DNA of 64,000 bases from Spongiibacter tropicus DSM 19543 (GCF_000420325.1 NZ_ATUS01000003.1:62001-126000); one strand, 5' to 3'. Counted from the stretch's first letter, positions 1 to 9,825 are shown. Translations and numbers: made by a program. The notes: a model not told the origin generated them from the sequence alone.

Positions 1-912
1 TGCATACCCATGCATCAATGAATTCATCACCAGATTCGTCAATATCTGGGAAATGGCGCCAGCGTAGCCCCTCACCGCCATATCGCCCTTGCACTCCAGC
101 GCATAGCTTAGCGAGGTTCCCTTCAACTGAGGGCTCAGACTGCACCAAACCTCTTCAGTATAGGCCTGCAGATCAAAGTGACTCAGGTCATCGGCCGTCT
201 GATTTACCGCTACCTGCTTAAAGCTATGTACTAATTCTGCCGCGCGTTTCAGGTTGCTCATCAGCAACTGGCAGTATTGTTCGGCACTGTCGAAAAGCCC
301 GCAGAGCTCCCGGTGACCCAACTCACCTCGCTCGTATTTGTCGCTCACGGTCTGCACGAGTGTCTGCATGGACGAGGCTGCCGTCACCCCGATACCGACC
401 GGAGTATTAATCTCATGGGCAACCCCCGCCACCAGACTCCCCAGTGACGCCATTCTCTCGCTGCTCTCCATATGCTCTTGCGCAGCACGCAAACGACGCA
501 GCGCCGCATTCAGCTCTGTGTTACTGATGGCGACTTCACTGACTCGCAACTCCAACTCGTTCTGCGTGGCCATCAGGGCCGCTTCGCGCTCTGCCATAGA
601 ACGTAACAATCCCTGCAGAGCCCGGGACAAGCCGGTCAAGTCCAGATCTACTGTTTCTGCATGAGATTCAAGCCAGTCACCACGCTCCTCGCTCTGTTCC
701 AGCAGCCCGACCAGTGCTGACAGCTCGTCGAAAAAGGGGCGGCTGCTCAACCAAAGCAGGCCACAAACCGCAGCAATACACAGAGCCAAGAAAAGGAACT
801 GAACACTCAGCAACACATTCAGGTTCGCAATCAACCATCCTGCAACGACAGCCACCGCGCCCAGTAGCAGCATATTTTGGCGGAGGGAAAAAGGGGTCTG
901 GAATCGCAGCAA
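1..912 (-). CDS. Sensor histidine kinase, C-terminus cut by window edge
   Basis: Membrane sensor kinase whose 3' end lies beyond the left edge. Reading leftward from about 912, two hydrophobic segments are followed by a linker and a HisKA H-box (AHEINTPVGI, His codon at 415-417). The N-box of the ATPase domain (ILTNLVMNSLMHGYA) falls at the edge, so the catalytic G-boxes are not visible. I chose a TTG start at 912 because GGGGGAGG lies just upstream and the next in-frame start, an ATG at 873, would begin directly in the first membrane segment. The H-box closely resembles that of the kinase at 31357-33747 (AHELNTPIGI), so the two are probably related. No partner response regulator is visible. 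Signal unknown. Confidence 0.8.
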   Translation of the reverse strand, partial: MLRFQTPFSLRQNMLLLGAVAVVAGWLIANLNVLLSVQFLFLALCIAAVCGLLWLSSRPFFDELSALVGLLEQSEERGDWLESHAETVDLDLTGLSRALQGLLRSMAEREAALMATQNELELRVSEVAISNTELNAALRRLRAAQEHMESSERMASLGSLVAGVAHEINTPVGIGVTAASSMQTLVQTVSDKYERGELGHRELCGLFDSAEQYCQLLMSNLKRAAELVHSFKQVAVNQTADDLSHFDLQAYTEEVWCSLSPQLKGTSLSYALECKGDMAVRGYAGAISQILTNLVMNSLMHGYA

Positions 913-1076
913 ATCCTCCCCCTCTCAATAAGCGATGACGATCTTAGGATGGTTTACGGCTGCTATTTACTCAGGCCGCACTCATGTGCCGCAGTAAACC
1001 GCACAGCAGAAAACAGCTGTATCGTGTGTACTACCTACTCCTGCATCACCAACGATTTCGCCTGCCCCAGCCTTGC

Positions 1077-2405
1077 TCAGCGACCCAGCATCAGGTCAAT
1101 ACGCTCATCGTGAAACAGGTCGACCCCCGGTGCCAATAATTCGACATAGCGATCAAAATATAGGAACTGCTTTAACAACATGGTGAATGCGCGAGGAAAT
1201 CGAATACCGTAGTTACGAGCGATATTACCGAGGTCATTCATCAGTCCATTGATACCGTCCCCGCCACGATTCTCCAGTACCTGCGCCGGATCCATGGCAT
1301 TAAGACCATCAAACAAGGCCGCAATATCGCGGGTCAAGGCGTCGATATCCACTGCCTCCCGAGTAATACCTACCGTCACCATGGCTTCGGCCATCATTCG
1401 ATAGTTTTGCTGACTCACCCCAGCAAACAGGCTGAACATGGCCTGCCAGGCTTCCGGCTGAATCCGCCCGACCATGCCAAAATCGATAAAGCCGACCCGG
1501 CCGTCTTTCAGAAGCAGCAAATTACCGCTATGCAAGTCCGCATGAAAGAAAGGACACTGGGTCAAGCTCGCAAACCAGGTATTCAAGGCGTGAAACAGGC
1601 TCTCACCCGGATCAATACCCACGCTGTCAATGACCGCAGTATCCGTCAATGCCGAGCCATAGAGGCGCTCCATCGTCAGCACGCGCGCCGACGATGCCTG
1701 GAGATAGGGTTTAGGCGCGATCACCTGCTGATTGCCACTGGCTGCCAGAAACTCCCTGAACACACGGAGGTTCTCGGCCTCCTTGATGAAATCGCATTCA
1801 TCAATCATCGACTGATACATCTCTGCAACTAGTCCCGCCACTGCATCGCGGTCCATATTCGGTGTAATCAGTTCGACCAGACGCGTCAGCAGATACACGG
1901 TATTCATGTCTGTAGTCAGCACTTCACGCACACCCGGCTTCTGCACCTTGACCACGACATCTTCGCCGCTCGCCAGCCGGGCAGCATGAACCTGCGCGAT
2001 GGACGCCGACGCCAAGGCCGTTGTTTCGAATGATGCAAAAACGGCTTCCAGGGGGTTCCCCAGCTCCTTCTCCACAATCTGTCTCACCGTGGTAAAAGGA
2101 ATGGGCGGCGTCTGGTCCAGACAGGATTGGAACTCTTCAACATACTCACTGGGAAATAACGACGGCGAGCTGGCAATAAACTGTCCGAACTTGATATACG
2201 TCGCCCCCAAGGCCTCAAACAGTTCGCGCAACTCCGCCGGCGTTGGCTGACGCCATTGCAGCAACCACTTCAGCGCCCGGGGGTACACCGTCGCAACGGT
2301 TTGCAGCAAGCGTCTCGACCCCCTCAACCCCAATTCGGCAAGCCCCACGTCACGCCCGGCCGACAGACTGGGCAAAAGCGGTTTGAATTTGGGAAAGGCG
2401 GGCAT
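1077..2405 (-). CDS. ABC1/AarF/UbiB-family protein kinase-like protein
   Basis: Member of the atypical kinase-like ABC1/UbiB family, which in bacteria is linked to ubiquinone biosynthesis. Visible family marks are the KxGQ motif (YIKFGQF), the alanine-rich ATP loop ASIAQVHAA, the catalytic-loop-like FFHADLHSGNLLL and the metal-binding GFIDFG. About 442 residues. A TTG 33 bases further upstream is in frame, but the ATG at 2405 has GAGG at good spacing and gives the more usual N-terminus. The gene stands alone, not beside ubiE/ubiJ, so it may be a paralogue rather than ubiB itself. It is divergent from the ADC-like gene at 2563. Confidence 0.85.
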   Translation of the reverse strand: MPAFPKFKPLLPSLSAGRDVGLAELGLRGSRRLLQTVATVYPRALKWLLQWRQPTPAELRELFEALGATYIKFGQFIASSPSLFPSEYVEEFQSCLDQTPPIPFTTVRQIVEKELGNPLEAVFASFETTALASASIAQVHAARLASGEDVVVKVQKPGVREVLTTDMNTVYLLTRLVELITPNMDRDAVAGLVAEMYQSMIDECDFIKEAENLRVFREFLAASGNQQVIAPKPYLQASSARVLTMERLYGSALTDTAVIDSVGIDPGESLFHALNTWFASLTQCPFFHADLHSGNLLLLKDGRVGFIDFGMVGRIQPEAWQAMFSLFAGVSQQNYRMMAEAMVTVGITREAVDIDALTRDIAALFDGLNAMDPAQVLENRGGDGINGLMNDLGNIARNYGIRFPRAFTMLLKQFLYFDRYVELLAPGVDLFHDERIDLMLGR

Positions 2406-2562
2406 AGCAATGTCCTCGGGGATCGGTGAGTACAACAATCACTATTATCCCCCAGCGCAGGCCAGCGGCATAGCGGCTGACCAGGGAATTACTGCATGAT
2501 ATTTTCCAACTGAGAAAGTAGAGTTACAATCCCATAACCACAAACAATAAAATAGGTGCCTC

Positions 2563-3393
2563 ATGCAAGACACAGCCATACTGGCTCAGGAAGAGCTGGT
2601 GAGTGGAAAGCAAACCGACCAGACCTGCAAAGCGCTTGGCGATGGCCGCTATTTGATTGATGGACAGGAAATCACCCTGCCCGTCCATGTCAACGCCGCC
2701 TCCATGTTGATGAACGTCTTCACGGTCGACAGTCGCGTTGCGCAGCAGCTTATTGCCGACAGCGGCTTCCGCGTCGTTGAGATATGGCCGGGAAAAGCGC
2801 TAATGCAGCTGCTCGCGGTGGATTACCGCGAAAATGATCTGGGCGACTACAATGAGGCCGCTATCTCCTTCCCCGTCACCACACCGGGACAGTCGCGCCC
2901 GTTACCGTTGATCGGTGCCATGTGGCGAATGATGCGTGGCAAGCTGTGTAACTATATCTACCGTATGCCGGTAAACCAGGACTTCACAACCCACGCCGGA
3001 CGCTTTATCTGGGGTTTTCCCAAATGGGTGACCGATGTGGATATTCAATTTGGCGAGGAGCGGGCCGAGGGCTGCTTCCGCGATGATGGGCAGCTCGTGT
3101 TTAAAATTGCCGCCAAGGCTGGCGGCAATAGCAAAGCTGCGGCGCAGGAAGCTCCCTCTCTGGCGATTCGCAACCATCAGGCATGGAAAACCGTCGGCAT
3201 TACTGAGGGCGAGGGACTGACATTCAGCATGGGGGGCGATATTCCAGAGATTGGCGACCAGCACCCGCTGGCCCGTCAACTGCGCGCGCTGGGACTCCCC
3301 AAAAAGCCGATGTGCAGCATCTCTATCAAAGAGGCAAAAATGGTGTTTGAAGGCCCCGAGGCTGTTGCACTGGGGGAACGCTTTAGCCGTTAA
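2563..3393 (+). CDS. Acetoacetate decarboxylase-like protein
   Basis: A 276-residue protein of the acetoacetate decarboxylase (ADC) superfamily. The key sign is FIWGFPKW at residues 148-155. In characterised ADCs the first Lys of a G-[FY]-P-K-K segment forms the Schiff base and the second Lys lowers its pKa. Here Lys154 is kept but the second Lys is replaced by Trp, so the chemistry may differ, as in other ADC-like families that act on other keto acids. The 3' end overlaps that of the convergent marC gene by 11 bases. No ketone-metabolism genes are adjacent, so the substrate is unknown. Confidence 0.75.
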   Translation: MQDTAILAQEELVSGKQTDQTCKALGDGRYLIDGQEITLPVHVNAASMLMNVFTVDSRVAQQLIADSGFRVVEIWPGKALMQLLAVDYRENDLGDYNEAAISFPVTTPGQSRPLPLIGAMWRMMRGKLCNYIYRMPVNQDFTTHAGRFIWGFPKWVTDVDIQFGEERAEGCFRDDGQLVFKIAAKAGGNSKAAAQEAPSLAIRNHQAWKTVGITEGEGLTFSMGGDIPEIGDQHPLARQLRALGLPKKPMCSISIKEAKMVFEGPEAVALGERFSR

Positions 3394-4066
3394 GCGCGGC
3401 CCCTGCCCCCTCAGTACTGATGGCACCGAGCAGGCCGCTTTGAGCGATACCATCAAACAGGAACTGCATCGCCAACGCACAGAGCAGCACGCCGAATACG
3501 CGACTGATCATATGCATACCGGTCACGCCCAGCAGGTTTTGCAGGCGACTGGCCAGCAACAATGACAGCAGCGTAATCAGCAACACCAACAGCAGGCTGC
3601 TTATCACCGCGGCCTGCTCAACCAGATTGCCCTCGGCGTGAGCCATTAGCAGAATAACAGCGCCTATGGCGCCGGGCCCGGCTATCAGTGGCGTAGCCAG
3701 CGGGAACACGGCGATGTCCGCGCGCAGCTCCGCCTCACGGTTTTCCTCTCGGGTCGTCGTCGTCGCGCCGCTGCCCTTGGCCGAGACCATCTCGATACCA
3801 ATCAGCAGCAGCAATATGCCGCCCGCAGCCCGCAGCGCCGCCAGCGAAATGCCCAGCATGGTCAGAATCCATTCCCCCAGCAGGGCAAACATCAGCAACA
3901 AGGCGGTGGCAATAGCGACACCTCGAAAGGCCGTGCGGCGACGTTCACTATCGCTCAAACCGCCAGAGAAAACGGCAAACATCGCAGCGACATCAATTGG
4001 CCCAATCGTGGCAAAAAAGGTCGTCAACGCGACGCTGAAGGCCTCCAGCACGCTGGCATCAGCCAC
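3383..4066 (-). CDS. MarC family integral membrane protein
   Basis: Inner-membrane protein of the MarC/UPF0056 family, whose function remains unsettled. It has about six hydrophobic segments and the typical N-terminal [14 protein letters not shown] and mid-protein [18 protein letters not shown] motifs. The open frame extends far upstream through pyrD, but the GTG at 4066 has GGAGC seven bases before it and gives the normal family length (227 residues). It overlaps the pyrD stop by 8 bases, which suggests translational coupling in a pyrD-marC operon. The 3' end overlaps the convergent ADC-like gene. Confidence 0.85.
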   Translation of the reverse strand: MADASVLEAFSVALTTFFATIGPIDVAAMFAVFSGGLSDSERRRTAFRGVAIATALLLMFALLGEWILTMLGISLAALRAAGGILLLLIGIEMVSAKGSGATTTTREENREAELRADIAVFPLATPLIAGPGAIGAVILLMAHAEGNLVEQAAVISSLLLVLLITLLSLLLASRLQNLLGVTGMHMISRVFGVLLCALAMQFLFDGIAQSGLLGAISTEGAGAALNG

Positions 4067-5093
4067 GCTTGCGCTCCAGTGCTCGAGCCGCGCCGCGAAC
4101 CGCATCTTTAATGAGTGCGGGACCGCGGTAAATGAAGCCAGTATATACCTGCAGCAATTCGGCGCCCGCCGCGATTTTTTCTTCCGCCGCCTGTTCACTA
4201 TCAATCCCGCCGACACCGATGACCGGCATCGCTCCGGCCAGTTCATCCGCCAGAATCCGGATGACTTCCGTCGACGCATCGCGCACGGGTGCGCCGCTCA
4301 AGCCACCGGTTTCTTCTGAGTACGGCAGCCCTTTCACGACCTCACGGGAGATCGTGGTATTGGTGGCGATAACCGCGTCGATACCTGCGGCAACAAACGC
4401 CCTGGCGACACCGCGCACGTCGTCTTCGACCATATCCGGTGCAATTTTTACCGCCAGTGGCACGTAGCGCCCATGCTCCTCCGCCAACGCTTTCTGAGCC
4501 GACTTCAAGGCCGCGAGCAGTTGTTTCAGCGGCTCACCAAACTGCAGGTCTCTCAGCCCAGGGGTGTTGGGCGACGACAAGTTGACTGTGACGTAATTGG
4601 CGAGCGGATAGACCTTGCGCAAACAATGCAGGTAATCGTCGACGGCCTGCTCTGCAGGCGTATCCTTGTTCTTACCGATATTGATACCGAGAATCCCGTC
4701 GTAACGACTCGCCTTCACCGCTGTCAGCAAGGCATCGACCCCGTCATTGTTAAAGCCCATACGGTTAATAATGGCGTCTGCGGCGGGAAGGCGGAATAGC
4801 CGTGGCAAGGGGTTTCCGGGCTGCGCTCTGGGCGTCACCGTTCCCACTTCGATAAAGCCAAACCCCAACGCGGCCAGCGCGTCGATATGCCGGGCATTTT
4901 TGTCCAAACCTGCGGCCAGTCCCACGGGGTTGGGGAACCGCAGCCCCATCACTTCAACCGGACAGTCCGGTGGGCGGCGCGCCAGCAGTGGCGTCAATCC
5001 CAGACGATGGCAGACAGACAGGGCATTCAGCGACAAATGATGCGCGCGCTCCGCTGAAAAACGGAACAAGAAGGGGCGAATAAGGGAGTACAT
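4059..5093 (-). CDS. pyrD: Dihydroorotate dehydrogenase (quinone), class 2
   Basis: Membrane-associated FMN enzyme that oxidises dihydroorotate to orotate in pyrimidine synthesis and passes electrons to quinone. At 344 residues it has the class 2 length, with an N-terminal amphipathic segment ([20 protein letters not shown]) for membrane and quinone contact. FMN and substrate motifs include [20 protein letters not shown] and [12 protein letters not shown], the last carrying the class 2 catalytic serine. The C-terminal phosphate-binding part contains IGVGGIDS and [13 protein letters not shown]. It overlaps marC downstream. Confidence 0.97.
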   Translation of the reverse strand: MYSLIRPFLFRFSAERAHHLSLNALSVCHRLGLTPLLARRPPDCPVEVMGLRFPNPVGLAAGLDKNARHIDALAALGFGFIEVGTVTPRAQPGNPLPRLFRLPAADAIINRMGFNNDGVDALLTAVKASRYDGILGINIGKNKDTPAEQAVDDYLHCLRKVYPLANYVTVNLSSPNTPGLRDLQFGEPLKQLLAALKSAQKALAEEHGRYVPLAVKIAPDMVEDDVRGVARAFVAAGIDAVIATNTTISREVVKGLPYSEETGGLSGAPVRDASTEVIRILADELAGAMPVIGVGGIDSEQAAEEKIAAGAELLQVYTGFIYRGPALIKDAVRGAARALERKRG

Positions 5094-5202
5094 AGTCGGA
5101 CCAATAGCTACAATGCCGCCAGCATAGCGAAATGCGGCGGCCGGAAAAAGTCAGCAGGGAGAAAAGCGAGCGGTCCAAAACCGTTGAACCGCCAAACCGC
5201 AC

Positions 5203-5832
5203 TTACGCAGAAGTGTGTAGGCCACACTCGCGGTTTTCAGCAACCTTGGTGGGATCGAAGTAGTGCTTGCAGCTCGGCAATGCGTGCTCATCCATAAACG
5301 CCTGCACGTCGTCTTCGCTCCAATAGAAAATCGGTGCCACCTTCAAAATGCCACGCCCATCCCAGGACAGCACGTCCAGGCTTTGACGAAAAGCGGTCTC
5401 TTCCTTGCGAATACCGGTGATCCATATCTTGGGCTTCAGCTCATCGAAGGCGCGGTTAAACGGTTCCAGTTTCACCTGCCGAGTGAACTCACTGTGCAAA
5501 TCGGGATTGTCATCAGGATGGGGAATGCCGCCCATGATGGCATTGCGGCGCTCGGCGGTCATTTCCGGGATATACACTTTGAGGTTGGGCTGGAGCAACT
5601 GAATCAGCTTCTCAGCCACCCGGTAGGTATCGGGCACGTTGTATCCGCTATCAGCCCAGACGACCGGCATCTCTGGCGCAACGTCAGTAACGAGTTTGAG
5701 CATAACAGCGGCATTCGGCGAAAAACTGGTAGACGCCATCGCCGGCTCGCCCAGCGAAACCGCCCAGCGAATAATATCTTGTGCCGATTTATTCCGCAGC
5801 TCTGCGTTGAGCGCGTCGAGATCCAAGTCCAT
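5203..5832 (-). CDS. cysH: Phosphoadenylyl-sulfate (PAPS) reductase
   Basis: Thioredoxin-dependent reductase of assimilatory sulfate reduction that makes sulfite from PAPS. The C-terminal ECGLH motif holds the catalytic cysteine. The paired CC/CxxC cysteines that bind the 4Fe-4S cluster of APS reductases are absent, which favours PAPS over APS. The nucleotide-binding part includes STSFSPNAAVMLKLV and WADSGYNV. The ATG at 5832 was preferred to an in-frame GTG at 5844 because AGG precedes it at better spacing. A large inverted repeat lies 84-112 bases upstream (5916-5944) and may be its operator. Confidence 0.92.
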   Translation of the reverse strand: MDLDLDALNAELRNKSAQDIIRWAVSLGEPAMASTSFSPNAAVMLKLVTDVAPEMPVVWADSGYNVPDTYRVAEKLIQLLQPNLKVYIPEMTAERRNAIMGGIPHPDDNPDLHSEFTRQVKLEPFNRAFDELKPKIWITGIRKEETAFRQSLDVLSWDGRGILKVAPIFYWSEDDVQAFMDEHALPSCKHYFDPTKVAENRECGLHTSA

Positions 5833-5915
5833 GATGCCTGTCACTGCCTATTTAACGGGCTCCAACTTTATCACAGCCCGCCAAACAATCAATAAAAATC
5901 CTTAAAAATCATACA

Positions 5916-5944
5916 GTTATAACAAACTAGAATATTGTTATAAC
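5916..5944. promoter_or_regulatory. Perfect 10-bp inverted repeat upstream of cysH
   Basis: GTTATAACAA at 5916-5925 and its exact reverse complement TTGTTATAAC at 5935-5944 are separated by 9 bases. The site lies between the divergently placed cysH start and the pepN 3' end, so it most likely controls cysH. A LysR-type regulator such as CysB is a natural candidate but is not shown by the sequence. Confidence 0.6.
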
Positions 5945-5969
5945 AGAATTGATTTTTATACCCATGCGA

Positions 5970-8618
5970 TTAACTCAAGCTTTTCGACACAACCTCGTAC
6001 ACATCACTGCTCAATTCCGGTTCCGCCAGAATACGCTCCAGCTCCGCCTTCATTTTTGTTTGTACCTCGGGTAAATACTTGCGCCACTTGCTCAGCGGCC
6101 CCAGCAGTCGAGAAGCAATCTGTGGATTGCGGCGATTCAGGCCGAGTACCTGATCGGCAAGAAACGCGTAGCCCGCACCGTCTTCACGATGGAAGTTCAC
6201 CGCGTTTTGACCGCAGAACGCCCCGATCAAGGCACGCACTTTATTCGGATTGCCGATATCAAACGCGGGGTGCTGCATCAGCTCCTTCACACGATCCAGC
6301 GTGCCCGGCAGGCTGCACATCGCCTGCACCTGGAACCACTGGTTAATCACCAGCGGTTCGTGTTGCCAGTCCTGATAGAACGTCTGCAACGCCTGCGATT
6401 TATAGGTCATCTCGCTGTTCACGATTGCCGTCAGCGCCGCCAGTCGATCCGTCATATTGCGGCTGTCTTCAAACTGCGCCTGAGCCAGAGCCGCGCCCTC
6501 GCCAGTCAGCATCAGATAGGCCAGAGCCGTATTTTTCAGGCTGCGGCGGGCGATCTGTTCCGCACTGGCCTGATACACCTCGTTGCTCTCACAGCGGCGG
6601 TACACTGCCAACAGCGAATCCGTCAATGCAGCCGCAAGACAGCGGCGTACCGCTTCGCGAGCAGCGTGGATCGCCTGAACATCCACCGGCGAAATCAATT
6701 CGGCCAGATAGGCTTCCGAGGGCAGACGCAGCATCAATGCCACCATGGCCGGATCAAGGCTCTCGTCGCCAAGCAGACCTCGACAGGCATCGACATAGTC
6801 ATCACCCACCGCAACCGCTTGTCCCGCTGAGAGCGCCTGCATCGCCGCGCGAATTTCCATCAGTCCCAGTTGCTGGCTGGCATCCCAGCGGCAGAAACCA
6901 TCGCCATCCACCCGCATAATGCGCAGCAGGTCTTCGCGACGATAATCCATCTCCAGCTTCACCGGGGCTGAAAAGCCCCGCAACAGGCTCGGCACGGGCT
7001 CCTCGATGACCTTCTCAAACACAAACTGTTGCCGCGCTTCCGTGACATTTAATACCTGTTCGGTGTTATCACTGCGTTCAACATTGGCAGCTTCGCCCTG
7101 TAATTGCAGCGGCAATTGCCCCGCGTCCCCCAGCAGCGCCATCGCCAGCGGAATATGCAGCGGCAGCTTTTCCGGCTGACCGGGCGTTGGCGGGCAGTAT
7201 TGCTCTACGGTGAGCGTGTAGGTCTGGGCCTGCTCATCGTAGGTTCCCGCCACCGTTAATCGCGGCGTACCCGCCTGAGAGTACCAGCGACGGAACTGTC
7301 CTAGATCGACGCCACTCGCGTCTTCCATCGCCACGACAAAGTCCTCGCAGGTGACGGCCTGCCCGTCGTGGCGGTCGAAATACAGATCACTGCCCGCCCG
7401 AAAGCGTTCCGGCCCGAGCAGGGTGTGGATCATGCGCACGACTTCCGCACCCTTCTCATAAATGGTCACGGTGTAGAAGTTGGAGATTTCGATGAAGGAG
7501 TCCGGCCGCACCGGATGCGCCATAGGTCCGGCATCTTCGGCAAACTGGGCGGTGCGCAGCAGCGTGACATCTTCTACCCGCTTTACAGTGGGCGACCCCA
7601 TATCGGCCGAGAAAGCCGCATCGCGGAATACCGTAAATCCTTCTTTCAGGCTCAACTGGAACCAGTCACGGCAGGTGACCCGGTTCCCCGACCAGTTGTG
7701 GAAATACTCGTGGGCAACCACTCCTTCCACGCGTTGAAAGCCGGCGTCAGTCGTCGTCTCCGGCTTGGCGAGCACACAGGAGGTATTGAAGATATTGAGA
7801 CTCTTGTTCTCCATCGCCCCCATATTAAAATCGTCAACAGCGACAATATTGAACAATTCCAGGTCGTACTCGCGGCCGTAGACCTCTTCGTCCCAACGCA
7901 TGGCATTTTTCAACGAGGCCATGGCGTGATCGCATTTATCGAGGTCCTTGTCCTCGACGTAGATATGCAAATCAACGTCCCGACCACTCATGGTGGTATA
8001 GCGATCGCTGATTCGCGACAGCTTGCCCGCGACCAATGCAAACAGATAGGCGGGTTTCGGGAAGGGGTCGTGCCAAACGCTGCGATGGCGGCCATCCGCC
8101 AGGGTTTCGGTGAGCACGCAGTTACCGTTCGACAGCAGTACCGGGTAGTGACCTTTATCGGCAAGAATTTCTACCTCGAACTCGGCCATGACATCGGGGC
8201 GGTCCAGATAGTAGGTAATCTTGCGGAAACCCTCGGCTTCGCACTGAGTACAAAACATGCCACTGGATTTATACAGGCCTTCCAACGAGGTATTGTTCTG
8301 GGGAAAAATGCGCGTCACACAGTGCAGGGAGAACTGCTCCGGCACCTCGGCAATCACCAGCTCCTCGCCTTCCTGACGCCAGTCCCCTTCAGCCAGCACC
8401 CGGCCATCAATAGACAGCGACAACAACTCCAGCTCAGTACCATGCAAGCGAAGCGGCGGCGAACCCGGTACCGCATCGGGATTACGACGCAGGCTCAGTG
8501 TTGCACTGACCTCGGTATGCGCCTCGCCAAGCTCAAAGCGTAGGGCCGTCTTGTCGATCAGGTAATCGGGAACTTGGTAATCTTTCAGGTAGATAGTGCT
8601 GGGCTGCGCGTCGCGCAT
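5970..8618 (-). CDS. pepN: Aminopeptidase N (M1 family)
   Basis: Zinc metallopeptidase that removes N-terminal residues from peptides in the cytoplasm. At 882 residues it matches the proteobacterial PepN length. It carries the exopeptidase motif GAMEN (267-271) and the zinc-binding HEYFH (303-307) with the downstream Glu in SLKEG. The start ATG at 8618 has a strong GAGGAG. The downstream all-helical domain is complete. The next gene upstream (DUF2797) ends only 23 bases away, so the two may be cotranscribed. Confidence 0.97.
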   Translation of the reverse strand: MRDAQPSTIYLKDYQVPDYLIDKTALRFELGEAHTEVSATLSLRRNPDAVPGSPPLRLHGTELELLSLSIDGRVLAEGDWRQEGEELVIAEVPEQFSLHCVTRIFPQNNTSLEGLYKSSGMFCTQCEAEGFRKITYYLDRPDVMAEFEVEILADKGHYPVLLSNGNCVLTETLADGRHRSVWHDPFPKPAYLFALVAGKLSRISDRYTTMSGRDVDLHIYVEDKDLDKCDHAMASLKNAMRWDEEVYGREYDLELFNIVAVDDFNMGAMENKSLNIFNTSCVLAKPETTTDAGFQRVEGVVAHEYFHNWSGNRVTCRDWFQLSLKEGFTVFRDAAFSADMGSPTVKRVEDVTLLRTAQFAEDAGPMAHPVRPDSFIEISNFYTVTIYEKGAEVVRMIHTLLGPERFRAGSDLYFDRHDGQAVTCEDFVVAMEDASGVDLGQFRRWYSQAGTPRLTVAGTYDEQAQTYTLTVEQYCPPTPGQPEKLPLHIPLAMALLGDAGQLPLQLQGEAANVERSDNTEQVLNVTEARQQFVFEKVIEEPVPSLLRGFSAPVKLEMDYRREDLLRIMRVDGDGFCRWDASQQLGLMEIRAAMQALSAGQAVAVGDDYVDACRGLLGDESLDPAMVALMLRLPSEAYLAELISPVDVQAIHAAREAVRRCLAAALTDSLLAVYRRCESNEVYQASAEQIARRSLKNTALAYLMLTGEGAALAQAQFEDSRNMTDRLAALTAIVNSEMTYKSQALQTFYQDWQHEPLVINQWFQVQAMCSLPGTLDRVKELMQHPAFDIGNPNKVRALIGAFCGQNAVNFHREDGAGYAFLADQVLGLNRRNPQIASRLLGPLSKWRKYLPEVQTKMKAELERILAEPELSSDVYEVVSKSLS

Positions 8619-8641
8619 ACTGCTCTCCTCAATGCGGCGGC

Positions 8642-9484
8642 TTACAGCGCTGGGCTGCTCAGCTCCAGGTGGTAACCGCCGTATTTGCGAATATTGATCA
8701 CGCCGGTATCAAAAATCAGGTACTGACCTTTAATACCCATCAGGGTGCCCTCGGCCAGGGCATTTTTGTCGAGATTAAATGATTTGACCTTGGTCGGATA
8801 TTCCGCCACGGGGTACTCAATATGCAAGACGTCAACATCACTAATGGGCTGAATCGCTTGCAAACCAAAGCGTTCCTGCAGCGCAGCAATCTCAGACTGG
8901 CATTCCCCCGCCAAGTCATCGCGACGCGCTGCCAGATCCATGGTATCCGGGCTACCCTTCAACATGGCCTGCCAGCTCGTTTTATCGGCGACGTGATTTT
9001 TGTACACCGTTTCGACGAGCCCCGACTGCAGGCGGTTGCTGACGCGAAAAATCGGCAGAGCTGCCACCGCACCTTGATCAATCCAGCGCGTCGGAAGCTG
9101 TGTGTTGCGGGTAATGCCGACTTTCACACCGGATGAATTCGCCAAATACACAATGTGGTCGATCATGCAGTGGGTTTCGCCCCACTCCGGCTCCCGGCAG
9201 GTCCCCTCAAAATAATGGCATTTCTCCGGGCTGACAATGCAACTGTCGCACTGCGCCAGCCGCTGAAAACAGGGGTAACAGTAACCTTGATTGAAGCTCT
9301 TTTTGGTCAGACGACCACAGTGCACGCAGTTGATCTGATGGATATATTCCAGCCGCAGCGGATGGCCGATCAGGCGGTTCATATCTACCTTATGTTCACC
9401 CAGCGGCAACTGATAATGCGCCAGTTGATTGTCCAGGTGCGTATGCATTTTCGAAGCCGCACCGGCAACACTCGACAAAGCCAT
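8642..9484 (-). CDS. DUF2797 family protein
   Basis: A conserved gammaproteobacterial protein of unknown function, about 280 residues. Two Cys pairs near residues 55-80 (NCVHCG, GYCYPCF) and further cysteines suggest metal binding. The middle part (IVYLANSSGVKVGITRNTQLPTRW) resembles the core of the GIY-YIG fold and carries the usual DUF2797 signature. The ATG at 9484 overlaps the stop of the upstream yeaC-like gene (TGATG) and has GGAGAG before it, so translation is probably coupled. An in-frame start 15 bases upstream is less likely. Confidence 0.8.
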   Translation of the reverse strand: MALSSVAGAASKMHTHLDNQLAHYQLPLGEHKVDMNRLIGHPLRLEYIHQINCVHCGRLTKKSFNQGYCYPCFQRLAQCDSCIVSPEKCHYFEGTCREPEWGETHCMIDHIVYLANSSGVKVGITRNTQLPTRWIDQGAVAALPIFRVSNRLQSGLVETVYKNHVADKTSWQAMLKGSPDTMDLAARRDDLAGECQSEIAALQERFGLQAIQPISDVDVLHIEYPVAEYPTKVKSFNLDKNALAEGTLMGIKGQYLIFDTGVINIRKYGGYHLELSSPAL

Positions 9485-9756
9485 CAGCTCTCCGTCCATT
9501 TGATGGGTTTTTCAGCATCGGTATCGCCGTGACCGCTGCAGCTTTCGCCCTCGGCTTTGCTGCCCAGATCCACGTAGCCAACACGCTGCTGCTCCGGCTT
9601 GCGACGGAAATCGTAGGCAATCACCGCCTCCATACAGCTCTCGCGCTGCTCGGGTGTAAGCGTGCGACCATCCGGCCACTTACCAATTTCCACCGCTCGC
9701 TTGAGCGATTCATAGATGCTGGGATCGAGGTTATCGATCAGCTTTTCAAAATCCAT
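9484..9756 (-). CDS. YeaC-like DUF1315 family protein
   Basis: Small 90-residue protein matching the YeaC/DUF1315 family of unknown function. The pattern MDFEKLIDNLDPSIYESLKR followed by AVEIGKWPDGRTLTPEQRE is characteristic of the family. The C-terminus is polar with HGDTD and no membrane segment. The ATG at 9756 has GGAGGG at good spacing. An in-frame codon 27 bases upstream is unlikely to be the start. It lies in a short operon with the DUF2797 gene. Confidence 0.82.
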   Translation of the reverse strand: MDFEKLIDNLDPSIYESLKRAVEIGKWPDGRTLTPEQRESCMEAVIAYDFRRKPEQQRVGYVDLGSKAEGESCSGHGDTDAEKPIKWTES

Positions 9757-9825
9757 GGTGCCCTCCGCAGACGGCTGAAACAAAAGCTTGAGATTATACC
9801 AGAGACAGGGCGAACCCCGCGGCGG

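Noticed and set aside
7368-8543. A 391-codon plus-strand frame inside pepN
   Set aside because: Antisense to a clear aminopeptidase N; the translation has no family features.
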